Shown here: positions 26,978 through 34,985 of the stretch, in pieces
Position numbering within the stretch: position 1 is the stretch's first letter
How the letters are laid out: each line of letters starts with the position of its first letter
From: Saccharopolyspora rosea
Lineage (GTDB): Bacteria > Actinomycetota > Actinomycetes > Mycobacteriales > Pseudonocardiaceae
NCBI RefSeq assembly: GCF_025643595.1
Contig: NZ_CP102826.1
Span: 2,046,001-2,110,000, forward strand
Length of the DNA stretch: 64,000 nucleotides
Direction of reading: 5' to 3'
The notes under the pieces: model-generated
The model's input: only the letters and a program-made list of their open reading frames with translations
Told to the model about the DNA's origin: nothing
Databases searched by the model: none
Program-made: the position numbers and the translations under genes

Positions 26978-27895
26978 TCACCTGGCGAACATGTCCTTCC
27001 GCTGCTCGACGAACTCCTCAACCGTCTGCGCCGGCCTTCCGGTGATCTCCTCAACCGTGTGCGTCATGCGATCGTAACGGTTCTCGCGATGCAGACGTGC
27101 CACGGTGGCCAGGTGCTCCTCCGCATGCGGTCCGAGTCCAGCGCCGGAGAACACGTGCTCGACCCAGTCCTGCCACGGCACGTCGACGTACGCGACCGGC
27201 CTGCCCAGCGCGCGGGAGTATTCCTCGGCGACGGCGTGCATGTCCTCGGATCGAGGTCCGGTCAGATCAAGGACCCGGCCGATGTAGGGCCCCGGATCGG
27301 CAAGCACCGTGGCGATGACCCGCGCGACGTCGTCGGACGCGACGGGCGAGGTCCGGCCGTTCCCGAACGGGAGCCGGATGGCCCCATTGTCCGCGATGGA
27401 TTGCGCGGCCACGGTCGTGAACAGCGGGTTATCCAGGAAAACGGTCGGGCGGACGTGCACGACCGGAAGCCCGGACCAGTCGAGCACCTGATCCGACAGC
27501 CAGTGCAAGCGCTGCTGGGACGACTCGCTCGTGCTGACTGCGTCCATCTGCGAGACGGTCATCTGCGAGATCGCAACCAGGGCATCGAGGTCGGCGATGG
27601 CGCGGGCCACCGTCGCGACCGTGGCCGTGGCCTCCAAGTACGACGGGGACACGCTCATGCTGAAGAACATCCGACGGACCCCGTCGAGGGCCCGCACCAC
27701 GTCTGCGCGCTGCGTCAGGTCACCGACGACCACCTCGGCGCCCAGCGAACGCAACGCCTCGACGCGGTCATCGTCGTGGTACGCCATCGCTCGAACGGCG
27801 AATCCGCGCTCACGCAGGAGTCCCACGATCTTTCCGCCCACGTTGCCAATTTTCCCGCCCGCACCGGTCACCAGCACGGAACCGACCTCGGCCAT
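26978..27895 (-). CDS. NmrA-like NAD(P)-binding atypical short-chain reductase
   Basis: 305 residues. VLVTGAGGKIGNVGGKIVGL is the GxxGxxG Rossmann loop. RRMFFSMSVSPSYLEATATV, LVAISQMTVSQMDAVS and LPVVHVRPTVFLDNPLFTTV follow the NmrA/HSCARG pattern. Such proteins are redox sensors or quinone/flavin reductases and often lack catalytic Tyr. ATG 27895 is chosen because GAGGGGGG lies eight bases upstream. Confidence 0.87.
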   Translation of the reverse strand: MAEVGSVLVTGAGGKIGNVGGKIVGLLRERGFAVRAMAYHDDDRVEALRSLGAEVVVGDLTQRADVVRALDGVRRMFFSMSVSPSYLEATATVATVARAIADLDALVAISQMTVSQMDAVSTSESSQQRLHWLSDQVLDWSGLPVVHVRPTVFLDNPLFTTVAAQSIADNGAIRLPFGNGRTSPVASDDVARVIATVLADPGPYIGRVLDLTGPRSEDMHAVAEEYSRALGRPVAYVDVPWQDWVEHVFSGAGLGPHAEEHLATVARLHRENRYDRMTHTVEEITGRPAQTVEEFVEQRKDMFAR

Positions 27896-27933
27896 CGTGT
27901 CCACCCCCCTCGGTGGTCACCAGTACGGCACGC

Positions 27934-28060
27934 CTACGCCTTGACCACCAGCACTCGGCACAGCGCATCTCCGCTGTCGCGAATGGCACTGACCAGTGTG
28001 AAGGCGATCCAGCGGCCTGGAGCCAGGACACGTCGTGCTTCTTGGGTACCCATGGGCAGC
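27934..28060 (-). pseudogene. Possible SAM methyltransferase C-terminal fragment
   Basis: The reverse strand reads TQEARRVLAPGRWIAFTLVS and ends DALCRVLVVKA. REARRVL-PG-WIAF is the post-motif-IV helix and strand of class I methyltransferases. No upstream methyltransferase domain is present, so it is probably a relic. Confidence 0.35.
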
Positions 28061-28246
28061 GGCGCGGTATGTCGAAGGCACCAGCTGGGCTGCAGGATGG
28101 CGCTCCGGGGCCAGTGGTATCGCCGGGTCCGGTCGGCTTGCTGTCGACGCGGGTGACAGCGGACTGAGCCCCATGTTCGAGGACGAACGCCCCAGGCGAC
28201 CAGGTTTCCACGCGGGGAGCATCGGGTGTGAGAAGAAGGGGTGCCG

Positions 28247-29020
28247 ATGGGCCGGCTCGACGGGAAAGTCGCCGTGGTCACCGGCGGGTCTGCGGGGATT
28301 GGCGCGGCCACTGCTCGACGTTTCGCCTCGGAAGGGGCGACAGTGTTCGTGACCGGCCGCCGTCAGGCCGAGCTGGACACGACGGTGAACGAGATCAACG
28401 CGCAGCACAACGGCGGACAGGCCATCGCGGTGCGCAGCGACGTGTCTTCACTGGCGGATCTGGACCGGCTCTACGCCCAGGTCAGGGAACACAGCGACCG
28501 GATCGACGTGCTCTTCGCGAACGCGGGTACGGCCGAGTTGGCACGGCTGGAAGACATCACCGAGGAACACTTCGACCGACTCTTCGGCATCAATGTCAAG
28601 GGGTTGCTGTTCACGGTGCAGAAGGCGCTGCCACTGCTGGCGGACGGTGCCTCGGTGATCCTGCCTTCTTCCATCGCGGCATCCAAGGGAGTCGCGGCCA
28701 CGAGCGTCTACAACGCGACCAAGGCCGCCATCCGCAACTTCGCCCGCACCTGGGCCGCCGAACTGGCCGGTCGCGGTATCCGGGTGAACGCGGTCAGCCC
28801 AGGTCCGATCGAGACTCCCGGGTTTTCTGGGCTTTTCGGTGGCGTGACAGACGCCGCGCAAGCAACCGACCTCAAAGACGCTCTCCTGACCGGCATGCCC
28901 CTCAGTCGGATGGGAGACCCGGACGAAGTGGCCGCAGCGGTGGTCTTTCTGGCTACGGACGCCAGTAGTTTCACCACCGGTTCCGAGATCTTCGTCGACG
29001 GAGGCCTGGCCCAGGTCTGA
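28247..29020 (+). CDS. Short-chain dehydrogenase/reductase (classical SDR)
   Basis: 257 residues. VAVVTGGSAGIGAATARRFA (TGxxxGIG), LFANAGTAEL (NAG), the Ser in VILPSSIAASKG, and the YNATK catalytic Tyr-x-x-x-Lys are all present. VNAVSPGPIETPG and the SxFTTGSEIFVDGGLAQV tail are also standard. AGAAGAAGGGG precedes the ATG. It lies 51 bases upstream of the isochorismatase gene and is probably co-transcribed with it. Confidence 0.93.
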   Translation: MGRLDGKVAVVTGGSAGIGAATARRFASEGATVFVTGRRQAELDTTVNEINAQHNGGQAIAVRSDVSSLADLDRLYAQVREHSDRIDVLFANAGTAELARLEDITEEHFDRLFGINVKGLLFTVQKALPLLADGASVILPSSIAASKGVAATSVYNATKAAIRNFARTWAAELAGRGIRVNAVSPGPIETPGFSGLFGGVTDAAQATDLKDALLTGMPLSRMGDPDEVAAAVVFLATDASSFTTGSEIFVDGGLAQV

Positions 29021-29071
29021 GCGAAGGCAGCGTCACTCGTCACCCGAGGCCGACCGTCTCAGGAGGATGCG

Positions 29072-29698
29072 GTGTCTGCGAGCAAGTTCACCGAGCGGCT
29101 AACCCGCGATAACGCGGCCGTGGTGCTGGTGGACCACCAGGTCGGTCTCTACAGCGGTGTGCGAGACATCCCGGTCGGCGAGCTCAAACACAACGTGGTG
29201 GCCCTGGCCAAGGCGGCCCAGGTGTTGAGCCTGCCGTTGGTGGTGACCACCACCGCGGCGGAGAGCATGTGGGGGCCGGTCATTCCCGAGCTCGCCGAGG
29301 TTCTTCCCGACGGCGTGCAGGTCATCGACCGCTCGACCGTCAACGCGTGGGACGACCCGCGCGTGCCCGAGGCCATCCGGGCGACCGGCCGGAACAAGCT
29401 GATCATCACGGGCATCTCCACTGAGGTGTGTCTCGCCCTCCCGGCCATCAGTGCCACGGAGGAGGGGTTCGACGCCTACGCCGTGATCGACGCCTCCGGC
29501 ACCTTCTGGCAGACCAAGCGCGAAGCGGGCCTGCTACGCATGCAGCAGGCTGGAGTGATCCCGATCGACTACTCGACTGCCATCGTCGAAATCCTCGCTG
29601 ACAACGCCGATCCCCTGGCCGCTGACGTCTACACCGCGCTCGACATGCCGTTCGGGGTACTCGTTGGCCAGATCGCCTCTGCCTTGTCCAAGACCTGA
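29072..29698 (+). CDS. Isochorismatase-family hydrolase
   Basis: 208 residues. AAVVLVDHQVGLYSGVRD holds the catalytic Asp, LIITGISTEVCLALPAISA holds the catalytic Cys in TEVC, and a Lys lies between them in the family pattern (RNKLIITG). The fold hydrolyses amides or enol ethers such as nicotinamide or isochorismate. The YcaC-like sequence suggests a general amidohydrolase. GTG start with AGGAGGATGCG upstream. Confidence 0.9.
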   Translation: MSASKFTERLTRDNAAVVLVDHQVGLYSGVRDIPVGELKHNVVALAKAAQVLSLPLVVTTTAAESMWGPVIPELAEVLPDGVQVIDRSTVNAWDDPRVPEAIRATGRNKLIITGISTEVCLALPAISATEEGFDAYAVIDASGTFWQTKREAGLLRMQQAGVIPIDYSTAIVEILADNADPLAADVYTALDMPFGVLVGQIASALSKT

Positions 29699-29699
29699 T

Positions 29700-29791
29700 G
29701 GTGCAAGCCTCGACGACGCTTGGTAGCGGATGGTGTGCAGGGGCAGTCCGGTGCGTTCAGCGAGCTCGTCGATCTGCATACGCTCGCTCAT
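29700..29791 (-). pseudogene. MerR-family regulator N-terminal fragment
   Basis: From ATG 29791 the reverse strand reads MSERMQIDELAERTGLPLHT followed by IRYQ, the MerR helix-turn-helix (ELAERTGLPxxTIRYYE). It loses homology before the wing and runs into the 3' end of the isochorismatase gene. No ligand domain remains. Confidence 0.6.
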
Positions 29792-29842
29792 CTGTCCCTG
29801 CCCGGCTCGGGTCCGACCGTAGTAGACCTGGTTCTGCGAGGT

Positions 29843-30236
29843 GCCGTGGCGAGTGGTTCGACGAGGGCTGCCTCGGTGTCCGAGACCTCGTTCGGCAGTC
29901 GGTGCAGCCGGTGCGCGGGGATCGTGAACAGGTCCGCCATGGCGCCGGTGGTCTGGCACCCGAAGACTTCGAGCCGCTGGCAGATGTTGTACCGGCCGGT
30001 CTTGCACTGCGGGCATTCACCGCAGAACAAGTTCGGTTCCACCAGCACGCGAGCCCACTGCGACGCCGGACGCCCCGGCTCCCGGCGCCTCGACCACGCC
30101 GACGACTTCGTCCCCCGGCCGGTACGGCAGGGGAATGTGGGGGTGGCTGCCCAATGCGGCATGCACGTCCGAGCCGCAGATGCCGACGATCCGGCTCCGG
30201 ACCATCGCCTCTCCGGCACCAGGCGCGGGCTCGGGC
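29843..30236 (-). pseudogene. Zinc-dependent alcohol dehydrogenase fragment, frameshifted
   Basis: The first part reads MVRSRIVGICGSDVHAALGS and YRPGDEVVGVVEAPGAG, the catalytic-zinc Cys and GHE-like region of medium-chain dehydrogenases. After a frame change near 30050 it continues RVLVEPNLFCGECPQCKTGR, the structural zinc Cys cluster, and LHRLPNEVSDTEAALVEPLA. It stops there, so the NAD-binding domain is missing. Confidence 0.75.
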
Positions 30237-30399
30237 GCCTCTTCGTGGGGCGTCGCTGCGGTCCATGTGTGGGGTTGTGTGGGCGTGCTATCGGGGCGCT
30301 CTCGTCGAGGATGGGTCCTTTGTGGAGAGTGGTGTGCGGTGACGTGTTTCGGGGCCGGCTTTCTGTGGGCCGCGGGCTGGTTGTTGCAGACGCCGGGCG

Positions 30400-30522
30400 A
30401 TTGAGTTGTTCTTGACTTTGCGTAAGCAGATGATCCGCAGCCGAGGCTGAGGAAGCTTTGATGGATGTCCTCTCGGGTCTCCCAGCGCGGATCCTCAGTC
30501 GGCGGAGCCAGTGCAAGGCAAA
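30400..30522 (-). pseudogene. IS5-family transposase C-terminal relic
   Basis: The reverse strand reads ALHWLRRLRIR in one frame and RWETREDIHQSFLSLGC in the next. Together they match the end of IS5-type transposases (LRRLRIRWE-RDDIHEAFLSLGCALI). The rest of the gene is gone. It abuts the trailer end of the first CRISPR remnant. Confidence 0.55.
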
Positions 30523-30526
30523 GGCC

Positions 30527-30709
30527 ATGGCCATGGGGAGTGGCTCCCCGAGCCGGTGACAGCGGCGGGCGTGTTCGATATCGGCGAGACACTGCTGGAG
30601 CCGCAATGGGGACCGGCTCAGGGAGCCGGTGACAGGTTGTGAACGACGCAGGCCTGTGGGGCCAGATGGTGTTGCCGCAATGGGGACCGGCTCAGGGAGC
30701 CGGTGACAG
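30527..30709 (-). CRISPR. CRISPR remnant 1: three repeats, two spacers
   Basis: Two 36-nt repeats at 30600-30635 and 30674-30709 are identical, and a degenerate one lies at 30527-30562. Spacers are 37 and 38 nt (30563-30599, 30636-30673). The repeat core is CCGGCTCAGGGAGCCGG, an inverted repeat. Read on the reverse strand, the repeat ends CCCCATTGCGGC, like the ATTG(A/C)RRC 3' handle of many CRISPR repeats. The degenerate repeat at the low-coordinate end and the AT-richer leader at the high-coordinate end both give reverse-strand transcription. No cas gene is visible. Confidence 0.8.
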
Positions 30710-30870
30710 GGTTGGCTGTTTTCGGGTGTTTTGACCCGGGTTTTCAAAGATCGTTGCGAGCGGTTCCGGCTGGAGAGCGTTCACCGGAGCACGTTGGATC
30801 TTACACCCGCGGCATTCGTGGCTTGACCTGCGCTGATGCTGTGCGAGCGGTGATGTGTGGTGGTATCGGT
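30710..30870 (-). promoter_or_regulatory. CRISPR leader 1
   Basis: Immediately beyond the last repeat, GGCTGTTTTCGGGTG, GGGTTTTCAAAGATCGTTGC and TTGACCTGCGCTGATGCTGT are shared with leader 2 at 31438 in the same order. Conserved leader-proximal sequence next to conserved repeats supports two arrays of one CRISPR system. Confidence 0.65.
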
Positions 30871-31168
30871 GCCGGGGTGCTCGCACGGGCACCGTTCACC
30901 TGGTTTCGGTGGAGGTCGTGGTGATGTCGCCGATGAAGAGGCTTGTCGTGGGGTCGTAGCGGGAGGAGTTGGAGGTGGTCGTCGCGTCCGAGGAGGTCTT
31001 TCGTGCCGCGGAACTGTTTGATCTCTCGTTCGTGGGACCAGTTGCGGAAGCGGGTGATGTGCGGCTGCGGAATCGTCTCGGAATGCCGCCACAACACGCC
31101 CTGCGGCCCGGTGTCGCCTTCGGCGAGCAGGGCGGCCCACCAGTGCGTCGCTTTCCCGGTCGATGCCA
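30801..31168 (-). CDS. Small protein of unknown function between the two CRISPR remnants
   Basis: From ATG 31168 the frame reads MASTGKATHWWAALLAEGDT, GVLWRHSETIPQPHITRFRN and KQFRGTKDLLGRDDHLQLL with coding-like bias. A likely frameshift follows near 30960, because the next frame ends well with YDPTTSLFIGDITTTSTETR. The listed end at 30801 is the unshifted frame and enters leader 1. I cannot assign it to a cas family. It may be a decayed array-associated gene. Confidence 0.35.
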
Positions 31169-31327
31169 TCCTCCGCCCGCCCGAAAGACCCGACCTGGTA
31201 GCCACGCCCTGAGTCCTCTGTGGATGTTGTCGGCCCCCAGCGCTATCTCGGCATGGGCCTGTTCACTCCGATCCCGCAGTAGAAGGCCGGTCGCCCGAGA
31301 GCCGAATGGGACATGGCGGGGCGAACC

Positions 31328-31437
31328 ATTCGCAGGTGAGGGGAAGTTCGTGGGCGGTGACAGTCGGCGAAGCCTTTCGAGGGCGGAAGCCCGGAGAACG
31401 TGCCGCAATGAGGACCGGCTCGGGGAGCCGGTGACAC
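31328..31437 (-). CRISPR. CRISPR remnant 2: two repeats, one spacer
   Basis: A 36-nt repeat at 31402-31437 differs from remnant 1 at three bases (core CCGGCTCGGGGAGCCGG, symmetry kept). A degenerate copy at 31328-31363 ends in GGGCGGTGACAG. The spacer is 38 nt (31364-31401). Same orientation as remnant 1 and followed by the same kind of leader. Confidence 0.7.
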
Positions 31438-31600
31438 TGCTGGCTGTTTTCGAGTGCGCTGACCTGGGTTTTCAAAGATCGTTGCGAGTGGTTGTGCGTG
31501 GAGATCTTTCAACAGCGTCCATGTTGATCTTACCGCGCCGGTTTCCTGCACTGACCTGCGTCAATGCGATGCGAGCGGTTACGCGTGACGGTGCCGCCAC
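31438..31600 (-). promoter_or_regulatory. CRISPR leader 2
   Basis: GGCTGTTTTCGAGTGC, GGGTTTTCAAAGATCGTTGC, ATCTTACCGC and GACCTGCGTCAATGCGATGC align with leader 1 over about 150 bases. It lies directly beyond the intact repeat of remnant 2. Confidence 0.6.
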
Positions 31601-31960
31601 CGGGCCGCTCGCGGCACTCTGTCGTGGGCGGCCCGGTCGCGGCGGCGCATGTCCGCGTGCGTGCTCGGTGGCTCACCGTGACTGCGGAGGCCGTCAGCGG
31701 TGTCGGATGCCGAGTGCGGAACGAGGTGCGAAGACGAGGGCTTGGCACAGCTTGGTGGCCTCGGTGAGTTCTTCCGCGCTGACCTCGCTGTCGTCCTGGT
31801 CCAGTCACGTTCACCGCTCCCAGGTTCAGGGCGTTGAGGTCGAGGAGTTCGTAGCGCTCCAAGCGTTTTACCTCGGTCGAAGGGTACGCCCATCGCTCGT
31901 ACCGTTATCGGTCAAGGGCGTTGCGTCCTTCACTGCTGCTGTTATGGAAGTCGTTCGCAG
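31601..31960. other. Decayed coding sequence
   Basis: Reverse-strand stretches RYELLDLNALNLGAVNV (about 31805-31855) and LDQDDSEVSAEELTEATKLC (about 31740-31800) look coding but lie in different frames. They are probably pieces of one broken gene that I do not recognise. No intact gene is present. Confidence 0.35.
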
Positions 31961-31966
31961 TACTGG

Positions 31967-32548
31967 ATGGTCGTCCGCTCGCCACCACCCAGCGCGCCCT
32001 CGGCTACGCCGCAATGTCCGCAGTTCCAGGGCTGCGTCGTGCCGGAGGTGGTCCCGACCTTCGAGGTCGACAGTGGTGCGAACCCGGTTGCGGCGTTCGG
32101 GATCCGCTGGGCGCAGCAGAATCTCGCCACTCACCCCGGTCTCGCCGGGGCCGGGGAGCCGCTGCACCGCTTGGCCAAGCGATCCCAGCAGCGCAGCAAC
32201 CGCAACATCGTCTGCGGCACGCGATGGTTCCCGGACCTGTTGACCGTGCCGACCGACAGCTGCGACGAGTACCCCTTCGCGGCAACCCGGGAAGGCGGCA
32301 GCATGCCCGGCCCGGAGTGCGCCGAGCTCAAGCCGCACGTGAACCTGCTGTCGTGGCCCTGGGAAGTCCAAACGGGACCCGATGGGCAGCCGATCGCCGA
32401 TGTCGTGCACGCACCGGCACCGAACACCACCTGTGCCCGGGTGCACGTCCCGCTGGGGCAGAACACCGACATCGGCGGTGACCTCGGGCGTTTCGCCACT
32501 GCGCAGCGCCTCGTCGACAACGATCCGTATTGGGTTTCCGCGGCGTGA
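31967..32548 (+). CDS. NucA/NucB-type deoxyribonuclease domain protein, possibly 5'-truncated
   Basis: 193 residues. The C-terminal half reads WFPDLLTVPTDSCDEYPFAA, then TREGG, the CDEYPFA-T-GG active-site signature of the NucA/NucB non-specific DNase domain, followed by LLSWPWEVQ and RLVDNDPYWV. This domain occurs in secreted nucleases and as the toxin tip of polymorphic toxins. No signal peptide or long N-terminal delivery region is visible; the first 30 residues look non-native, so the gene may be the remaining 3' part of a larger toxin. It converges with a DUF6461 gene 51 bases away. Confidence 0.75.
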   Translation: MVVRSPPPSAPSATPQCPQFQGCVVPEVVPTFEVDSGANPVAAFGIRWAQQNLATHPGLAGAGEPLHRLAKRSQQRSNRNIVCGTRWFPDLLTVPTDSCDEYPFAATREGGSMPGPECAELKPHVNLLSWPWEVQTGPDGQPIADVVHAPAPNTTCARVHVPLGQNTDIGGDLGRFATAQRLVDNDPYWVSAA

Positions 32549-32599
32549 TCCCGGTGGTGTGGGGTGGCCGATCCGTCGCCCCACACCACGAAGCGGGGC

Positions 32600-33169
32600 T
32601 CATCGCCTGATCAGGGCGGTGGGCAACGGAGCGGCGAACATCGTTTCCTCGTCGACCGCCACGCCCCACACCGAGTGCACCAGGGCCATCGTCGCCGCCC
32701 GCACCGACTCCGGTTCGTCGTCCGGGCCCAGTCCGACTTCGGCCAGCTCGTGCAGGAAGCGGTCCGGCTGTTCGCCGTACGTGTTTTCCGGAATCGTCGT
32801 TTCCACGATCGTCGTCAGCCGGCCGTCCTCGGCGTAGTAGAACAGGTCCATTCCCGAGGCCGACGAGAACACGCTCACCGCGCGCGTACCGGCGGACAAC
32901 GCAGGCAGCGTCTGCTCGTTCACGCCGGTGTTCGCGTCGTGCTCGATCAGCACGGTCCACGTTCCACACCGACCGGCGCGAATCACGGGAACAGCGCCCG
33001 CTGTACGAGAGAACTCGTCGGCATCGGCCGCGGACAATTCCGGAAGGGTCCCGACGTCGGCGCCGATCCGCTCCAGCGCCTCGACAGGCTCAACTCCCTC
33101 CACGAACGACACGCTGTAGCCGACGATCGCGTCGTCGTCCAGCCACCCGAAATCATCGCCAGAGGTCAT
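32600..33169 (-). CDS. DUF6461-like protein, possible immunity protein
   Basis: 189 residues from ATG 33169 (MTSGDDFGWLDDDAIVGYSV); the frame is open further upstream but lacks bias there. VEPVEALERIGADVGTLPEL, GTWTVLIEHDANTGVNEQTL and SSASGMDLFYYAEDGRLTTI resemble the DUF6461 family, acidic soluble proteins of actinomycetes. Its position facing a DNase-domain gene is typical of toxin-immunity pairs, but the immunity role is inference from position only. Confidence 0.7.
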   Translation of the reverse strand: MTSGDDFGWLDDDAIVGYSVSFVEGVEPVEALERIGADVGTLPELSAADADEFSRTAGAVPVIRAGRCGTWTVLIEHDANTGVNEQTLPALSAGTRAVSVFSSASGMDLFYYAEDGRLTTIVETTIPENTYGEQPDRFLHELAEVGLGPDDEPESVRAATMALVHSVWGVAVDEETMFAAPLPTALIRR

Positions 33170-33340
33170 GCTCCGATGGTATCGACAGAGACGACCGCGA
33201 ACACCGAAAACGACGGTCGTGCACGTGCCACGCACGGCCCTGCCGACTCCACCAACAGCCCCTGCTGGGGCTCAACGCTGCGTAACTACTCGTAGCTCCC
33301 CACCAACTGGCACCGGGTAATCCCAACTGGCCGCAGACGG

Positions 33341-33452
33341 TGTGTGCTGGATCGACTTCGTTCCGGTGTTCTTGGTCTGGGTTCGGGTCGTGGTGGAGCG
33401 AACCAGGAGCGCGGGTGCCTGGTTTTGACCGGCCTTGCGCATGGGGTCGGGG
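33341..33452. repeat. 113-bp direct repeat, right copy
   Basis: Same sequence and orientation as 22205-22318, including TGTGTGCTGGATCGACTTCG and GGTTCGGGTCGTGGTGGAGC. It lies between the DUF6461 gene and the aco regulator, where ordered housekeeping-like gene content resumes. Confidence 0.8.
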
Positions 33453-33489
33453 TTGCGGCCTGCCGGAGATGCACGCTGCGGTGGCGCGG

Positions 33490-34698
33490 TCACGGCTCGG
33501 GGCCGAGGACACTGACGTCCAGTTCGGGCAGGAAGCGGTACGGGCGGTGGTCGAGCAGGTCGCCGAACTTCTTGCGGAGTCGGGACATCTCGGCCCGCAC
33601 CGTGACCGTGCGGGTGCGGTCGCCCGTGAGGTGCTCGGCGAGTTCGGCCGCGGTGCGGCCGGCGGGTTGCGCGGCGAGTGCGACGAGGATGTCGGCGTGG
33701 CGGCGGCTGAGGTGGTAGGTCCAGCTGCCTGCGTCCCGGTGCACGGTCAACGTCGGCCGTGACGTGCTGCGGTCGTCCAGGACGACGCGGGTCGTCGTGG
33801 TGGCCGCGTCGTCGCGCAGCCGCAGCAGCACGCCCTCCGGGAGGGGCTCCACCGAGCACGGACCGAAGGCGGGCAGCCACAGCCGGGACGCGTCGAGCCG
33901 GTCGGGCAGGGCGACGCGGTCGACCGGTGGTAGGCCGGTCGAGGCGGCCACCCATCCGCACCGGTCGGTGACCAGAGCGGGGCCGCGCAGCTTCGCGAGC
34001 AGCGGGGTGGCGATGGTGCGGAGCCGGTCCAGGCACCCGCGGTGCTCCTCGCGCAGTCGGGCCTCGGCCAGGCCGGCGACCGCGCGCACCAGCGCGAGCG
34101 TGTTCGGGTGCACGGTCCCGGCGGGCCCGCTGACGTCGGCGGCCCCCAGCAACCGCCCGTCGCGCGGGTCGTGCACGGGTGCGGCCGCGCAGGTCCAGTT
34201 GTGGTGGGTGCGCACGTAGTGCTCGGACGAGTGGACCTGGACGGGGATCCTCTCGACGAGCGCGGTGCCGATGGCGTTGGTGCCGACCTCGTCCTCCCGC
34301 CACGACGCGCCCTCCACGAAGCCGAGCTGGTCCGCTCGCCGGAACACCTCGGGATGCCCCTCGCGCCACAGGATTCGCCCTTCGGCATCGACGATGACCA
34401 CGATGTGCCCGGCGCTCTCCGCCGCCGGCACCAGGCCGCAGCGGAGTTCGCGCAGCGCCTCGCGGGTGAGCCCGCAGCGCGTGCGGCGGTGTTCGACCTC
34501 GGTGGCCGACACGGGTCGGCAGTCGGAGCCGCGCTCCGGGTCGAGTCCCCGACCGCGGACCCGCCGCCAGGACTTCACGATCAGCGGCCGCGGTGGCGCG
34601 GCGGGACGTCGGCTGGTGAGCGCAGCTCCACGTGCCCTGGTGAGCGGCCGCGGGTGCGCTTCCGGGGCGATCGCGGCCTCGGACTCCTGAGCGCGCAT
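33490..34698 (-). CDS. GAF-domain regulator of the acetoin operon (AcoR-like, no AAA+ domain)
   Basis: 402 residues. The N-terminal region (SWRRVRGRGLDPERG) and GAF-like sensor (IVVIVDAEGRILWREGHPEV, VGTNAIGTALVERIPVQVHS, HYVRTHHNWTCAAAPVHDP) match AcoR-type acetoin sensors. A central sigma54-interacting AAA+ domain (GAFTGA) is absent. The C-terminus has a winged-helix-like region (LSRRHADILVALAAQPAGRT, VRAEMSRLRKKFGDLL). It is divergent from acoA and the likely activator of the operon. Confidence 0.85.
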   Translation of the reverse strand: MRAQESEAAIAPEAHPRPLTRARGAALTSRRPAAPPRPLIVKSWRRVRGRGLDPERGSDCRPVSATEVEHRRTRCGLTREALRELRCGLVPAAESAGHIVVIVDAEGRILWREGHPEVFRRADQLGFVEGASWREDEVGTNAIGTALVERIPVQVHSSEHYVRTHHNWTCAAAPVHDPRDGRLLGAADVSGPAGTVHPNTLALVRAVAGLAEARLREEHRGCLDRLRTIATPLLAKLRGPALVTDRCGWVAASTGLPPVDRVALPDRLDASRLWLPAFGPCSVEPLPEGVLLRLRDDAATTTTRVVLDDRSTSRPTLTVHRDAGSWTYHLSRRHADILVALAAQPAGRTAAELAEHLTGDRTRTVTVRAEMSRLRKKFGDLLDHRPYRFLPELDVSVLGPEP

Positions 34699-34985
34699 GC
34701 CGCCTCCTCCTCGTTCGACCTGGGCACCTGTCGTTCTCCAGGGGGTTACCGCGACGTGTCGTCCACGTCACGTGGGCACAGGAAAGCCTCGCCGACGGCC
34801 GCGCGCAAGAGTTGCAGGAGGTTGCAACGAGCCTCTCCGGGACCCGACTCCGGTCCGGGCATGCAACGCGACGCAACGGCTGTCCGGCACCGGACGCCGT
34901 TCCTACGTTGTACGGCCATGAGCCGAAATCCCGTGTCTTGCCGCGGGTTCCGGTCCGTCCCGGCGGATCGGTGACGAGGAGGACG
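34699..34985. promoter_or_regulatory. Divergent regulator/acoA promoter region
   Basis: GTTGCAGG (34813) and GTTGCAAC (34823, itself a palindrome) occur close together, and GCAACGCGACGCAACG follows at 34864. These repeated TTGCAAC-like words are candidates for the regulator's binding sites. A GAGGAGGACG ribosome site precedes acoA. Confidence 0.45.
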
